Notes under the pieces: generated by a model
What the model saw: the letters and a program-made list of their open reading frames with translations, nothing else
Told to the model about the DNA's origin: nothing
Database searches by the model: none
Position numbers and translations under genes: made by a program
In this document: positions 32,652 to 44,100 of the stretch, piece after piece
Position numbering within the stretch: position 1 is the first letter of the stretch
Layout: the number at the start of each line of letters is the position of its first letter
Origin: Diphasiastrum complanatum
Taxonomy: Eukaryota > Streptophyta > Lycopodiopsida > Lycopodiales > Lycopodiaceae
Reading direction: 5' to 3'
NCBI GenBank assembly: GCA_029204225.1
Contig: CM055095.1
Span: 32,303,732-32,367,731, forward strand
DNA: 64,000 nucleotides

Positions 32652-33790
32652 GCTCCCTCTCAAAGCGTGATAGCTTGATGACTCCAAGACTGCTCCTCTG
32701 TTTCTCGAATAGACCTTTGTCTAAGGCCTTTGTGAAAATGTCAGCTACCATCTCCTTTGTTCCAATGAAGGTAGTCTGCAATATCTTCTTCCCAATCAGA
32801 TCCCTTATCAAGTGGTACTTGATCGCAATGTGTTTCGTCCTTGAGTGAAACACAGGGTCTTTTGTCAGATGTATTGCAGATGTGTTGTCCATCTGCAAAA
32901 CTAGAGGTTCATTCCTCGTTTCGCCCAGTTCGTCAAGGAACTGTTTGAGCCAAATTATTTCGTTGGCCATCTTTGCTGCTGCAACGTACTCTGCTTTGTA
33001 GGATGACTGAGCCACAATGGTCTGCTTCTTGCTGACCCAGAGAATTGCTGCTCCTGACGCGATGGTGCATCCTCTTGAGACACTTTTGCAGTTGTCCTTG
33101 AGAGATGCCCAGCTAGCATCACTGTAGGAAAGCATCTGGAAATGCATCACGACAGTAACACAAACCGAAATCTTTTGTTTATTGAAGATATTGCAAAATT
33201 CGTTTTGGAATCTTCCAGTGAGTCAAGCCTGGATTCGTGCAGAATTGGCTTATCCTGAACACAGCATAAGCAATGTCAGGGCGTGTGTTATCTCCAAGGT
33301 ACATCAACGATCCTATCAGTTTCCTGTATGGTGTGAGCTGCATCAATTCTCTCTCTTCTTCAGTCCTCGAACAATTTTCGTTCGTCAGTACTGTTCCTGC
33401 AAGCATTGGAGTATTCGCTCCTTTGCAATTCAGCATCCCAAAATCTTCTAGGATTTTCTGGGTATATCTGGACTGATGAAGGTACAATTCACCTCCCTCA
33501 TAGTCCCTGTCAATCTGTAAGCCAAGGTAACACCTGGCTTCTCCCAGATCTGCAATCTCGAAATGTTTCGAGATATCATTCTTCACTTCAGCAATAAGCC
33601 TCTCACTCTTGCAGAGTATCAGAGTGTTGTCCACATACACAACTATAATGATGATCTTCCCATCTGTAATTCTTACATAGACATTGGAATCAGCCATTAG
33701 TGGCTTGAATCCTAAGGATTTCAGGGCTTGATCTTTCTTTTTGTACCATTGTCGCGCTGACTGCTTCAGACCATAGATACTCCTATGCAT
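32587..33790 (-). pseudogene. Copia RT thumb and RNase H
   Basis: RT part 33790-33179: SIYGLKQSARQWYKKKDQAL, IIVVYVDNTLIL (catalytic box YVDN, last Asp changed to Asn), ADLGEARCYLGLQI and LIGSLMYLGDNTRPDIAYAV. A frameshift near 33160 leads to RNase H (33150-32587): YSDASWASLKDNCKSVSRG, SGAAILWVSKKQTIVAQSS, KHIAIKYHLIRDLI, VADIFTKALDKGLFEKQRSS. The frame runs a few codons into the LTR. Changed active site plus frameshift means inactive. Confidence 0.92.
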
Positions 33791-33823
33791 TCTGCATGCA
33801 TAATTAGGAAGTGAATTCGAGAC

Positions 33824-34453
33824 TTATCCCGGGGGTTGATCCATGTAGACCTCTTCGTCTAGCTCACCATGCAAGAAGGCTGTCTTCTCGTCCACAATGT
33901 CAATCCTGAGGTCATAAGCAGCTGCATATGCAAATAGTAAATGTAGGGACGAATGTTTCACGACAGGAGAGAAGGTCTCAGAATAGTCAATACCATATCT
34001 CTGAGAAAATCCCTTCGCTACAAGTCTTGCCTTATACTTTGAGACATCTCCATCTGGTCCATACTTTAGCTTGTATACCCATATGCATTTTACAGCCCTT
34101 CGCTTATCTGGTAATGGCTGCAACGTCCATACCTGGTTCTTCCTCATGGATTCCATCTCCTCATTCATGGCTTGGATCCATTTGTCCTTCTCTGGACATT
34201 CAATTGCCTCCTCGAATGTTTGTGGTTCGCCACTGAATCCACAGAACTCTTTTGATGTAGAAGCAGAGCTGCCTGGCACATATCTTGCTGGCGCTTTTCG
34301 TTGTCTTGTCGACCTTCTAGGAGATCCTCTTGGAACTGCAATGCCTTTGCCTTTGTCTGCTCTGCTAGGTTCGGAACCATTTCGGTTTACAAGTACTGTA
34401 GCAGTAGGCTGCCTCTCGAAACTTTTTTCGTCTGATTCGTCACGCTCGAACAT
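33824..34453 (-). pseudogene. Copia pol: integrase tail to RT N-terminal part
   Basis: Begins with a charged linker ([15 protein letters not shown], the usual basic stretch between integrase and RT) and continues [60 protein letters not shown] and [20 protein letters not shown] (first palm Asp). A TAA at 33824-33826 separates it from the rest of the RT, and another in-frame stop lies upstream near 34495. Confidence 0.9.
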
Positions 34454-34499
34454 TTTCGTCTTTGTGTTCGTCCTCTGCTCTCTCTGTCACAGTGGTAGA

Positions 34500-35746
34500 T
34501 CATAGTACTGTCTTTCAAGAACTGCATAACTGGCAGGATCATCGTTGGCCATCGTTCTGCTCTCATCAAATTTGACATCTCTGACTGTCTTCACAGTGTT
34601 TGTCTCTGGCATATAGACTCTGTAGTATGACGAATTTTTGTCATATCCTACAAGATATCCCTGTTCAGCTTTCTCATCAAGCTTCTTTTGAAGATTATCA
34701 GGAACATGTGCATAAGCTGCACAGCCAAAGATACGGATTTGAGTCAGATTGGGTTTTCTACCCCACTACAATTCGTGTGGTGTCGTGTGAGGAACACCAG
34801 ACTTTCCTGTCCTGTTCTGAATATAAGCAGCTGTAGCTACTGCTTCAGCCCACAACACTCTTGGAGCTTTCGAGTAGGCCATCATGCATCTGGCAGCTTC
34901 CATTAGGGTCCTATTATTTCTTTTTGCAACACCGTTGTGTTGCGGTATGTAAGATGCAGTCCTTCTGTGAATGATACCATGATCATTGCAGAAGTCAGTG
35001 AATCGATTCGAGATGTACTCTCCACCTCGATCTGTTCTGATCTGCTTCACTTTATTACCAGTGCATCTCTCTGCCCAATTCACATACTCTGGGAATTTGT
35101 CAAATGCTTATGATTTATTGTGAATAAAATAGACTCTGGCAAATTTACTGTAATCATCAATAAAGGTAATGTAATATTTCGAGCCTCCTACTGAGATCAC
35201 ATTGAAAGGCCCACAAATGTCAGAATTCACTAACTCCAGAATCTTGGTTGTTCTGTAGGAGTCCTTGACAAATGGAGTGCGTGACATCTTACCCTTCAGA
35301 CATGCATCACAGGTTGTCGAATTGTTCGCATTCGAGATGCTGACCCTTGTGATTGCTCCATGATGGCTTGCTTGATATAGTGCCATTGAATTCATATGGC
35401 ATAGTCTCCTGTGCCATAGAGTGTCTGGCGAATCATCATGAGTCTGATGCACTTGATCTGCAGGCAGGCGTACCTTCGAGTGATAAAGATTGTCTTTTCT
35501 TCTACCTTGGGTGATCAGAGTACTGGTACTTGCATCAACGACGTTGCATGCTTCGTCTGAGAACGTCACACACATCCCTGCATCAACTATTCTTGCCACA
35601 GATAGCAAGTTCTGCTGCAGTGTAGGCACGAACAGAACATCTTCGAGTCGTCTGTCTCTGCCATTCGTGTTGAGCCACAGTGAACCAATACCATTCACTT
35701 GATGTTTGGATCCATCTTCAAGAACAATGAATCTTGGTTCTCTCAC
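34500..35746 (-). pseudogene. Copia protease end, GAG-pre-integrase and integrase
   Basis: Starts inside protease at the LTR junction (VLEDGSKHQVNGIGS, DVLFVPTLQQNLLSV), then the pre-integrase zinc region (DTLWHRRLCHMN, CDACLKGKM) and the integrase core: NSDICGPF (Asp), ITFIDDYSKFARVYF, QIRTDRGGEYISNRFTDF, ASYIPQHNGVAKRNNRTLME (Glu) and RIFGCAAYAHVP. In-frame stops at 35108 and 34766. Gag and the protease active-site DSG are deleted. Confidence 0.9.
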
Positions 35747-36199
35747 GAATAATGTCTCGCTTACTAGCAGACTTCTGGATCTGCTGATCCTCTTACAAAA
35801 TTGTCTCGCTCACAGGCAGACATGTATTTTTCGTCTTACTGTATTATGCATCAACCAGAAAGTATATAGTTCACGAACTTTTTCGTGTCGCGTCGTGTAA
35901 CTTCCAGATCAGAAAGATTAATCATCTACAACTAATCGCGAATTACAAGAGTGGCAGATTAGCCACGATCTAAAGTACTTCTGCTGATGTCATGATATCT
36001 GATCAAATACTTGTACCCCATGGTACTTGGCTGATCTTCTTGGCCGTTCGTGGAGCAAGACTGATTTTGTGTCGCGAAACAAGTTCATGTCGTGTGTCGC
36101 GAAATTGTTTGCGAACAATTTCGTTTCTTGTGTCTTTTCTGTCAAAATCAAAGTGGAGAGCTAGCAAGGCTTTGGCACTAGAAACATTCTGTTTCTTCA
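35737..36199 (-). repeat. Partial 5' LTR of the minus-strand copia element
   Basis: 463 bases matching 32651-32184 almost exactly, beginning TGAAGAAACA at 36199. It ends inside the LTR at 35737 and is joined without gap to protease coding sequence, so a deletion removed the LTR end, primer site and gag. Confidence 0.85.
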
Positions 36200-38090
36200 T
36201 AATAATGTCTTTCAAAAGAAATCGTTAGTTTTGGAGCCACATCTCGAAAAGCTATCTTCATCAATTTTTATTATGTTTGTAAGTGCTATTTGCCACCTCA
36301 TTGTCTTCACATCTTTGTAGCCTCTTTTCATGCACAATTGGACCAATTATTGTATGGATAACAACTTATCTCTGGTTGCATATAAGGGGTTTTCAACACT
36401 ATGCATGACCACCTTTCAAAAGCCTTCACATTTAACATCCATCATGCCCCTATGATAAAATTGTCTTGAGGCCTCCAAATCATTGGCATGAGCCCCGTTT
36501 AAGAGGCATACATTTTAATGCTCTTCACAAGGTTTTAGATTTTGTGATGGTGGCTGCAGTCACAACATCTAGCGCCAATAGGGTGCTGGTCTGATTTCAA
36601 AAAGAATAAAAGGATTCAGCAAGTTAGATGAAGTCAACCCATAACCAACCACGGTGTTAACTTTCGTCGAGCAGCTAGGTTTTTCAATTTTCAAATTAAG
36701 CATAGCCGCTTGATTAGAAATGAAAAAATTTGTGGAAGAAAGAAAATTGCAAGTTAGAGGCTGAATTTGAGTCGATTCCCAAAGAATCCAATCACGATTC
36801 TTTGGAACTATGAAGTTGGCCACATCAAGACTGATTTCCCAAAAAAGATCATCACTATCCAGATTTATTTTCGTGCAAGGGGTAGGTGCAAAGTAGCAAA
36901 TCATCATGTATGCATCCTTTTTGTTCCACATGATGTTTAGAATGTATCGATTCTTGGAGTCCTGTCTGAAAAAGATATCCCCATTTCAAGGGAGTTGCAG
37001 TATAACATACTACTTGACTATTATTCCTATTTCTATGCCTTTTTCATTCCACACCAAGCACTGATGATATCGTTCAATCCATGGTAATTTAAGTCTGATT
37101 TTACACATTCTTCTAGTAAAATGATAGGAAGATCTGTTGCTACAAGGGCAGTCACCTTGTTCCACAGAAAACTATTACAGTCTTAAAAAAATATGTTCCG
37201 TCTTATGCTCTTTGCAGTCTCATTATCTCCCATAGACCAAGGCCTTGTTCTTCTTTCTAAAAAGCTTTGTCTGCAGCCCATTTACCTCCTATCTCCATTG
37301 CTTTACTTTCCCATTCTTCTCTTACCTCAGATTGCTGCAAATGCACAAGATCTTCCTCCACAAAAATTCTTGTTCCTTAAGCTTGCTTCTATTTTAAGTT
37401 TCTTGCCAAGTAGAGGATCTCAAATATGAGATTCTGTTCTTTCTTGTATCTGCTTACCCATCGATATATCTCCTTGATTTCATTGTTTGCTAAAGGTATT
37501 TTCTCGTGAAGGAAGCCATTGATGGAACTCTTTGATTAGAAAGAAGTTTGATTATATTTTAAAGACTGCTCATTCTTGTTGGGCTAAAGAGAAACCACCT
37601 TAAAAAGTGTGCTTTTTGACACCTTCATTTGCTTGAAGTGCTGAACTCCTTATCTTATCCATCCTAGAATTCGTTTCTTCTTCTGCACATAGGGGGTGCA
37701 TGTTGGTTGTTGTGGTAATATCTCTCATTAAGCTACTACAATGTTATACTAGAAGCTTTCCCCCCTGCGGGACGCTTTCTTCCCTCCCATTTTAATGGTA
37801 TATAAACTTGGGAGGTGCGGATTTATGCCACATGGACAACCATGAACATATTTTGTTGTTGCATGTTTTCTCAAGCCTTTTGCTTTTATCTCCACTTTGT
37901 ATGACATGAAATGACAAGTTTTGACAAATTTTTCCCAAACGATAGCCTATGCTGTTCACTTGTGGTTTTCAATTTTCACTGTCATTCACTGCTTGTATAT
38001 GTTCGGTTACTGCATGTGACAGAGTTATTGTTTCAGTGCTTGGTTTAAAGGTGCTCTTCACTCGCCTAATTGAATTGTTTGTGCATGCAG
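36200..38090. other. Upstream intron of PAS1; nothing recognised
   Basis: Lies between the copia insertion and the first visible PAS1 exon. It is AT-rich and non-coding, ending in a T/G-rich tract and acceptor GTGCATGCAG. No further FKBP exon could be found here on the plus strand, so the preceding exon is probably beyond the transposon block or outside the window. Confidence 0.5.
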
Positions 38091-38239
38091 GGGAGTTTCC
38101 AGTGGATTGCCCATTGCAAGACAGTGTGCTACGTATTCACTACAAAGGCATCCTTCCAGATGATGGTGGCAAGGTTTTTTGTGACACACGTGTGGACAAC
38201 GATGGTGAACCTCTTGAATTCGGATCTGGAGAAGGCAGG
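38091..38239 (+). CDS. PAS1: PAS1 exon: FKBP domain start
   Basis: Acceptor GTGCATGCAG, donor AGG|GTGATT. Codes EFPVDCPLQDSVLRIHYKGI and VDNDGEPLEFGSGEGR. The first two bases complete a Gly codon split by the preceding intron. This is the beginning of the last FKBP-type fold of PAS1, with HYKG and the short flap typical of the plant protein rather than of drug-binding FKBP12. Confidence 0.88.
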
Positions 38240-41135
38240 GTGATTTCTCTAACCTCAATTAGCAGATATTTTGTATTTGCTGTCCACTGCATTTGTCACA
38301 ACGCCTGCTTTCAGATTTTAAGACCAAGAGGCTTATAGTGGCTAAAATATATGTACCAATAGGAACTGTACTGATAGTACTGTCAGATCTGAAGGTTTTG
38401 AGATTTATCATGCTTACCAAGGTCCGCAAGAAAGGTAGGATATACTGGTTACAATCATTAGCTGGATAAGCATATTGACCTGGAAAATCTTCTTCTTCTA
38501 TTCATATGCGGATTAGAGGATATCTCTAGTAGTGTTTCCATCTAGCAATACCCCCAGCAGATGATCAGTACTTCTAGGGACTTACAACTTATGAATTCAG
38601 ATAGAGAAAGGGGCATGCCCAATCTTGGAAACTATTAGAGAGTACCGACAACTGGAGGTGCTTAAACAATCAGTGCCTTGTATTTGTGATTTTTGATGCT
38701 AGACAAAGATAGGTCTCAATTTCTATCTCTTGTTGGGCCAACACTTGATCTTATGACATTGACATATGTACAATTCTTCATACAATACAAACAAGAATGG
38801 CTGGCATTTGCTCTATGAAAGATATTATACATAACGTTTTCAAATCACCTGCTATAGATGTTAGTTAACTTGATATATGCCATTATTTGGCACTGAAAGC
38901 TTGTTTCCAACCATGTGTTCTACTATAATCTTAACATAATCTGTTGTCGAAAAAGCCCCAATAGCACTACATGGTCTTCTTTTAAAGCCTAGTAAAGAAC
39001 TTGATTAATATGCTCGTCTATAGGTAGATCGGTTAAGTTGCAAGAAAGCAAGTGTGAGTCTTCTTATGCTCATGCATAAAGGGCGTTTGAAGCTTGTGTT
39101 GAAGTGTTCATTTTAATGTAAATAGAACAGAAAAGTCATGACTAGATTAACAGTTTGTGCTTGGGTGCTGATGAGATCCTAAGTCATGCTTGCTGGTTGA
39201 ATGTGTATTTTTTCCATCTTTACTTTGATATATTCAGATCTCAGAAAGAGATACTATCTCAATTTTATGTTCGCAATCTGCACTTTTGTGCAGGTTCCAG
39301 AGGGACTGGAGATGTGTGTGAAGTTGATGCTTCCTGGAGAGCTAGCTTTGGTTAGCAGTGTATCTGGATTTGCATATGACAAGTTTCCAAGGTTAGTTCA
39401 TTTCTTGGTATCTCAGTTGGCTTGCAGAGCCTCCAATGATGTCAAAAGCTGTTTGAGATGATAAGTATCGTGTCTTTGCACATAAGGTAAATCGTTTCTA
39501 GCCAAAGTTTACTTGTGCAGGGTGCAGGTGATTTCATAACTTAATGTGATTGCAATCTGTCCTGGAGCAGTAATTGGTAAAATAGCATCAAAACATTGTT
39601 TCTGTTATTCACTGTTAAGACTAACTAAGTATCAATGACAACGAACAATACTATAAATATATCGATCCTAGATATATCTTAGATGGCCTCACCTTAATGA
39701 ACTGTTGTATAATGGTAAACATCTGCAATGTGAAACATAGGATTATGCATGCATGCATTGTCCTGAAAGATTGTAACAAGGCAGTTCTCCGTGGTGAAAA
39801 AATGGACAGTAGATTCTGGGCTGTGAATGTTCTTTACTTTATGCTACGGTAACCAGAGTAAGAAAATGATCAGCAATTTCTCATTGTTACATCAAGAATA
39901 TTTATTGACTAAAAGCCTCAACCTTATCGAACCTGAATTTTTACTTTGGATAATCATATATTTATCATAGATTATTATATTATATCTGTTGATATAACCA
40001 TGAATATCCTCTTCTACTCTCCAAAAATCAGTTCAAACTGTTGACAAGATGATTTCTACTAGGTGTAGAAAAGGTACAAGATTTAGATGGCAGGATGGTC
40101 CTAATAGAGTTAGGAGACATGGTCTGAAATAGCATTTCCATATGTACATTGGAATTGCTGGCTGCATCTAGGATACCGATAGAACATTCACATTCAACAG
40201 ATATCGTGGTCACGCTCAACTTCTATGCTCTCCTAATGTTAAAATTGTTGCAGACCGGACGGTGTACCAGACGGTGCTAATGTGCAATGGGAAGTCGAAC
40301 TCCTCAGTTTTGAAGCTGTCAAGGTACTCTTCCACCTTACAAGCTGTCTTTTGTGCAAAATATTGTAGACAGTATGGGATAGGTGTAGACCTGTGGCATC
40401 ATGTAGTCTTTAAGTTTTGATCTACAGAATGGTGAGCTAGAAAAGGCTGTACAGCTTAAATTTCAGTAAAATCTTCAAGAACTGCCATTTGTTCTTCATG
40501 TAGTCAGGCATCCTCGCTTCCCTTAACCTTGAACATTCAAGCTTTTAGTTATGGTAAGAAAGAAGAATCAAGTAACAAGCTGCGCCATAAGGTTCTTTGT
40601 TCAGAATCAAATATTCTCGACAAAGGCGAAATGGAGTCTAATGAGCAGGCTCAGCTCTTTAGACTGCCAAATCAACCATAGTTACCAGGGAGCGCGTTCC
40701 CACCCGTTGGAAACGTGTTCCCCGTTCCCCACCGGGTTGATGCGGGATCAGGCTTGTCTCATTCTAGAATTCAATCTAGAGTGGTATCTCTTGTTCAACA
40801 TACTTATTCTGTTCTTGGTTCTATATGGTATGTCCTCTAGATCATGCTAGGCAGTCCCGTTCCACTACTTGTGCGCTAAATGATATCATTGGCCTAATCC
40901 ACAAATCTCTTTGAAAAATCTGAATTTGATAATCATTGTGTGGTCACTCAAATGACATTCCATATGGTTGTTGTCAAAGGGTGTTTCTAAGGTCGTATGG
41001 TCAAATTCAGCATCACTTATCCGATGTATTTCCCAATTACTGGGGATTAACTCATGCATACTTGACATGTACCTGTTTATTAGTCCTTTGTACCTTAGGG
41101 TATTTCATGGACATTAATAAAGATCTTTCTTTCTT

Positions 41136-41169
<34 letters not shown>

Positions 41170-44100
41170 GGTTCCTCTGCCCCTTCTCACTATCCAATCT
41201 GATTCCCTAAAGAAACCTACTCTCCTACCAAGGCATTTGAACAGTACCTTCTATCTTGCATAGAGCAGATTACACTGGAATCTAGCTTTCTAAGGACTAA
41301 AATGGGCCAAATGAAGACCACAATACAAGCTATGGCAACCGAGAAGCAAATTTTGACGGCCCGAATCATCTCCTTGGTAGAGGCCTTGAGCAAGAAGGAT
41401 GAACCAGCCAGCACCACCAGCACAAGGATCCAAGAACTGGAGGAACAGATTGAGCAACATAAGGTGGAGACCAAAACATGGGCCTCTCTATTCAAAGAAG
41501 GCAGTAAAGAAGGTACACACACTTTCGATAGCATCATCTCAGCCACCATCTCCAAAGAAGAAATTCGGAAATATAAGTCTATGAATGTTCGGGTGCTGGG
41601 CATTGAAGATACTAAGGCTCCAATGACCGAAGCAACCAGTTTCCTCACAGATACACTTTCCCACCATCCCAATGGGATGGAAAGAGCGTGGAGAACCAAA
41701 CGAGATCCATCCACACTCATCATTCGGTTCACGGGCATGGAGGAACGGCAAGCTGCCCTTAGGCTACGAGCTCGGCTGAGAGGTACCCTTATTTTCATGG
41801 ACGATGATCTAACACCGATGCAAGTTGCCAAAGGGAAGAGAATTTTCAGCGAAGCCAAAGCATTGGGCAAAAGGGTGGTCTATCGGAATGGTAAGGTCCG
41901 ATACATTGACCCTCATAAATCTACGGCATAGGGATCTGGGCCCCCCGGACTTGGGAGCGGTTCGGGGGCCCTCACAAAAGCGTTGCGGCTGAGTTTATGG
42001 AACTGCAATGGTATCCATTCTTCAGCCACAGCGGGAGACTTTAGAGATTTTTGTACCACAGGGGATATCCTTATACTTACGGAGACACATGAGAGTCCTG
42101 AGACAGGACTCCCGTGCATTGAGGGATTTTGCTGGCTTTCTACTTGCAGGGGAAAGACAAGGGCATTGACTAGTCGCGGTTCAAGTGGTGTTGCTTGCTT
42201 ATTTCGAGACTTTCTCCAGCCATGGGTCGAGCTAGTACACACTGACGAGCAGGCTCGCTATATATGGATCAGGTTGGATCACAGGTTGATGGAGCTAGAC
42301 CGTGACATATTCATGGCTATCTGTTATTTCCCCCCAGAGACATCAGCTTTCACCTTAGAGGAGGACTCACCTTTCATGGATATTTCAGCAAACATTATTA
42401 GATATGAAGATCGAGGATATATTCTTTTAGCGGGAGACTTTAATGCCAGGACTGGGTCTAGGCAAACAGAATTTCACAGAGCAACAGATGATCCACAGTG
42501 GGATACATGCACTTGATGGCGATGATCTTGGTCTTATACGGCGATCGGCGGATGCAGCAGGTCCAGTTACAGCATATGGGGAGCAGATGCTTCAGCTGGG
42601 CAAGGCTCATGGACTGGCCATTTATAATGGCCTTCTTCAACTACCAGGCTCTGGTGACTACACTTGCTTCCCACATAGTGGAGGACATAGCGTTGTTGAC
42701 TATTTCATGGGTTTGCCATCTCTCCTTCACTCCATTTCATCCTTCTCTGTACACCGCACCACTCTTTCTGATCACTCGTATCTCTCCCTCTCTATCGGTC
42801 ATCTCCCCATCACACATACTTTCTCTTCGACCCCTACAGTGAAACCCACCTACCGCTACACTCCACATAACACAACATTGTATAGAGAAGCCCTCTCTGA
42901 TCTCCTTACCTATTTTCCACATGAGCATACTTTAGAGGAGCAGTCCCTCTTTCTTGTCCAAACCATCCACACTGCAGCTTCCCCTGCCTTTCGGATAGAG
43001 ATGGGTCAGTTTTGGGTTTCTTCACATCAGTTGGCCATTGAGACCGGCAGATACAGTGGCACCCCACGAGAGGACCGGCTTTGTAACATGTGTTCTATGC
43101 ATGAGATTGAGGGCAAATCACATTTCCTCTTCAAATGTCCAGCCTACTATGAGATTCGGGGGAGGTACTACTGCTTATTCAGAGAGCACCCAGTGACAAT
43201 TTCTACCTTGATATCCTATGAGGACCCAAATGTGTAGCACTGATGATCCGAGAGATGGCATGTATATCTTAATTACATTTCAACATACCTGCCTCCACAA
43301 TATATGTCAAAAATTTGTGCCTTTTCTAAAGAGCTAGTGGAGCTTGTAGAATACCGGTATTTTGTTTCATACTAGGCCACACATGCTCGCAGTGCTCATC
43401 CCTCTATTGAGCCTGCCTAATATGATCGATGAATTGACTTTCAATGACCGTGAAAGACATCTAATCCATTATTTGAGATAATGCATCAACAAAATGCTCC
43501 TTGGTCTTTCTATGAAGGATTTTCAAATGGAATCCTTTAATGAGCTTGGCCCACCTATTTAGGTTGACTACCAAAATACTTGAGATTATATACATAAAAT
43601 TCAGCACTGTATAAATAATACCACCACACCTCGAGTAAATGTATGATTGCGTGTAATTCCTTCTTATGAGTCGGGTATCATGCATGAAACGTCATCTTTG
43701 GTATGTCATGCTCCCTAATACAATCTAAGATCAATGTTGTTAAAGACCTTTCCTCCATGTAATGCAGCCAACAAATCATCTATTTGCTGCATAGGATGCT
43801 TGTGTTGTATCGTGATCTTATTCAAACCCAGATAATCTACACACATCCTAAAAGATCCATCTTTCTTCACCAACAAAATTAGCAAAGCGAAGGGTGTATA
43901 GATAGGCTTAATGTATCATAACCTAAGATACCGAGTATCATAACCTAATGTATCATAACCTAAGATACCGAGTATCCTTCTTAACTTGAAACCCTATTTC
44001 TTTATTTGCAAGGCAGAAACAAGAGGCCCATCAAGCAACTTCGTCTTGCCTGTCAAGCTATGGGAAAACCATAGGTACAGTTGTAGGAATTAAAAAAATA

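Larger units (their letters stand above)
31526..36199 (-). mobile_element. Ty1/copia retrotransposon, gag and part of LTR deleted
   Basis: On the minus strand: the first 463 bases of the 5' LTR (36199-35737), an abrupt join into protease, then integrase, RT, RNase H, polypurine tract (32661-32652) and a 3' LTR (32651 down to about 31526). The two LTR segments are nearly identical over their shared part, including the unusual TCGCGAA words, so the element is young. The missing block covers the rest of the 5' LTR, primer site and gag. It inserted into the gypsy integrase tail at about 31.52 kb. Confidence 0.9.
41169..43260 (+). mobile_element. LINE lacking reverse transcriptase
   Basis: Directly after a LINE tail: remnant ORF1 start, ORF1 (41203-41931), intergenic hairpin, ORF2 endonuclease (41983 on) joined in frame to the C-terminal zinc knuckle (to 43237). 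The whole RT (about 1.8 kb in the 2.2-kb-region copy) is missing between TAASPAFR and IEMGQFWVSSHQ. After the ORF2 stop only about 25 bases remain, without hairpin or tail. Inserted in PAS1 intron 3, same strand as the gene. Confidence 0.85.

Noticed and set aside
35706-36228. Plus-strand frames that repeat those at 32246-32848
   Set aside because: They are identical because both lie in copies of the same copia LTR; not genes.
37949-38338. 129-codon frame as a complete gene
   Set aside because: Only the middle part is coding; it is a PAS1 exon (38091-38239) read through its acceptor and donor into introns.
39155-39461. Frames of 66 and 86 codons as separate genes
   Set aside because: They overlap a 98-base PAS1 exon; the flanks are intron sequence.
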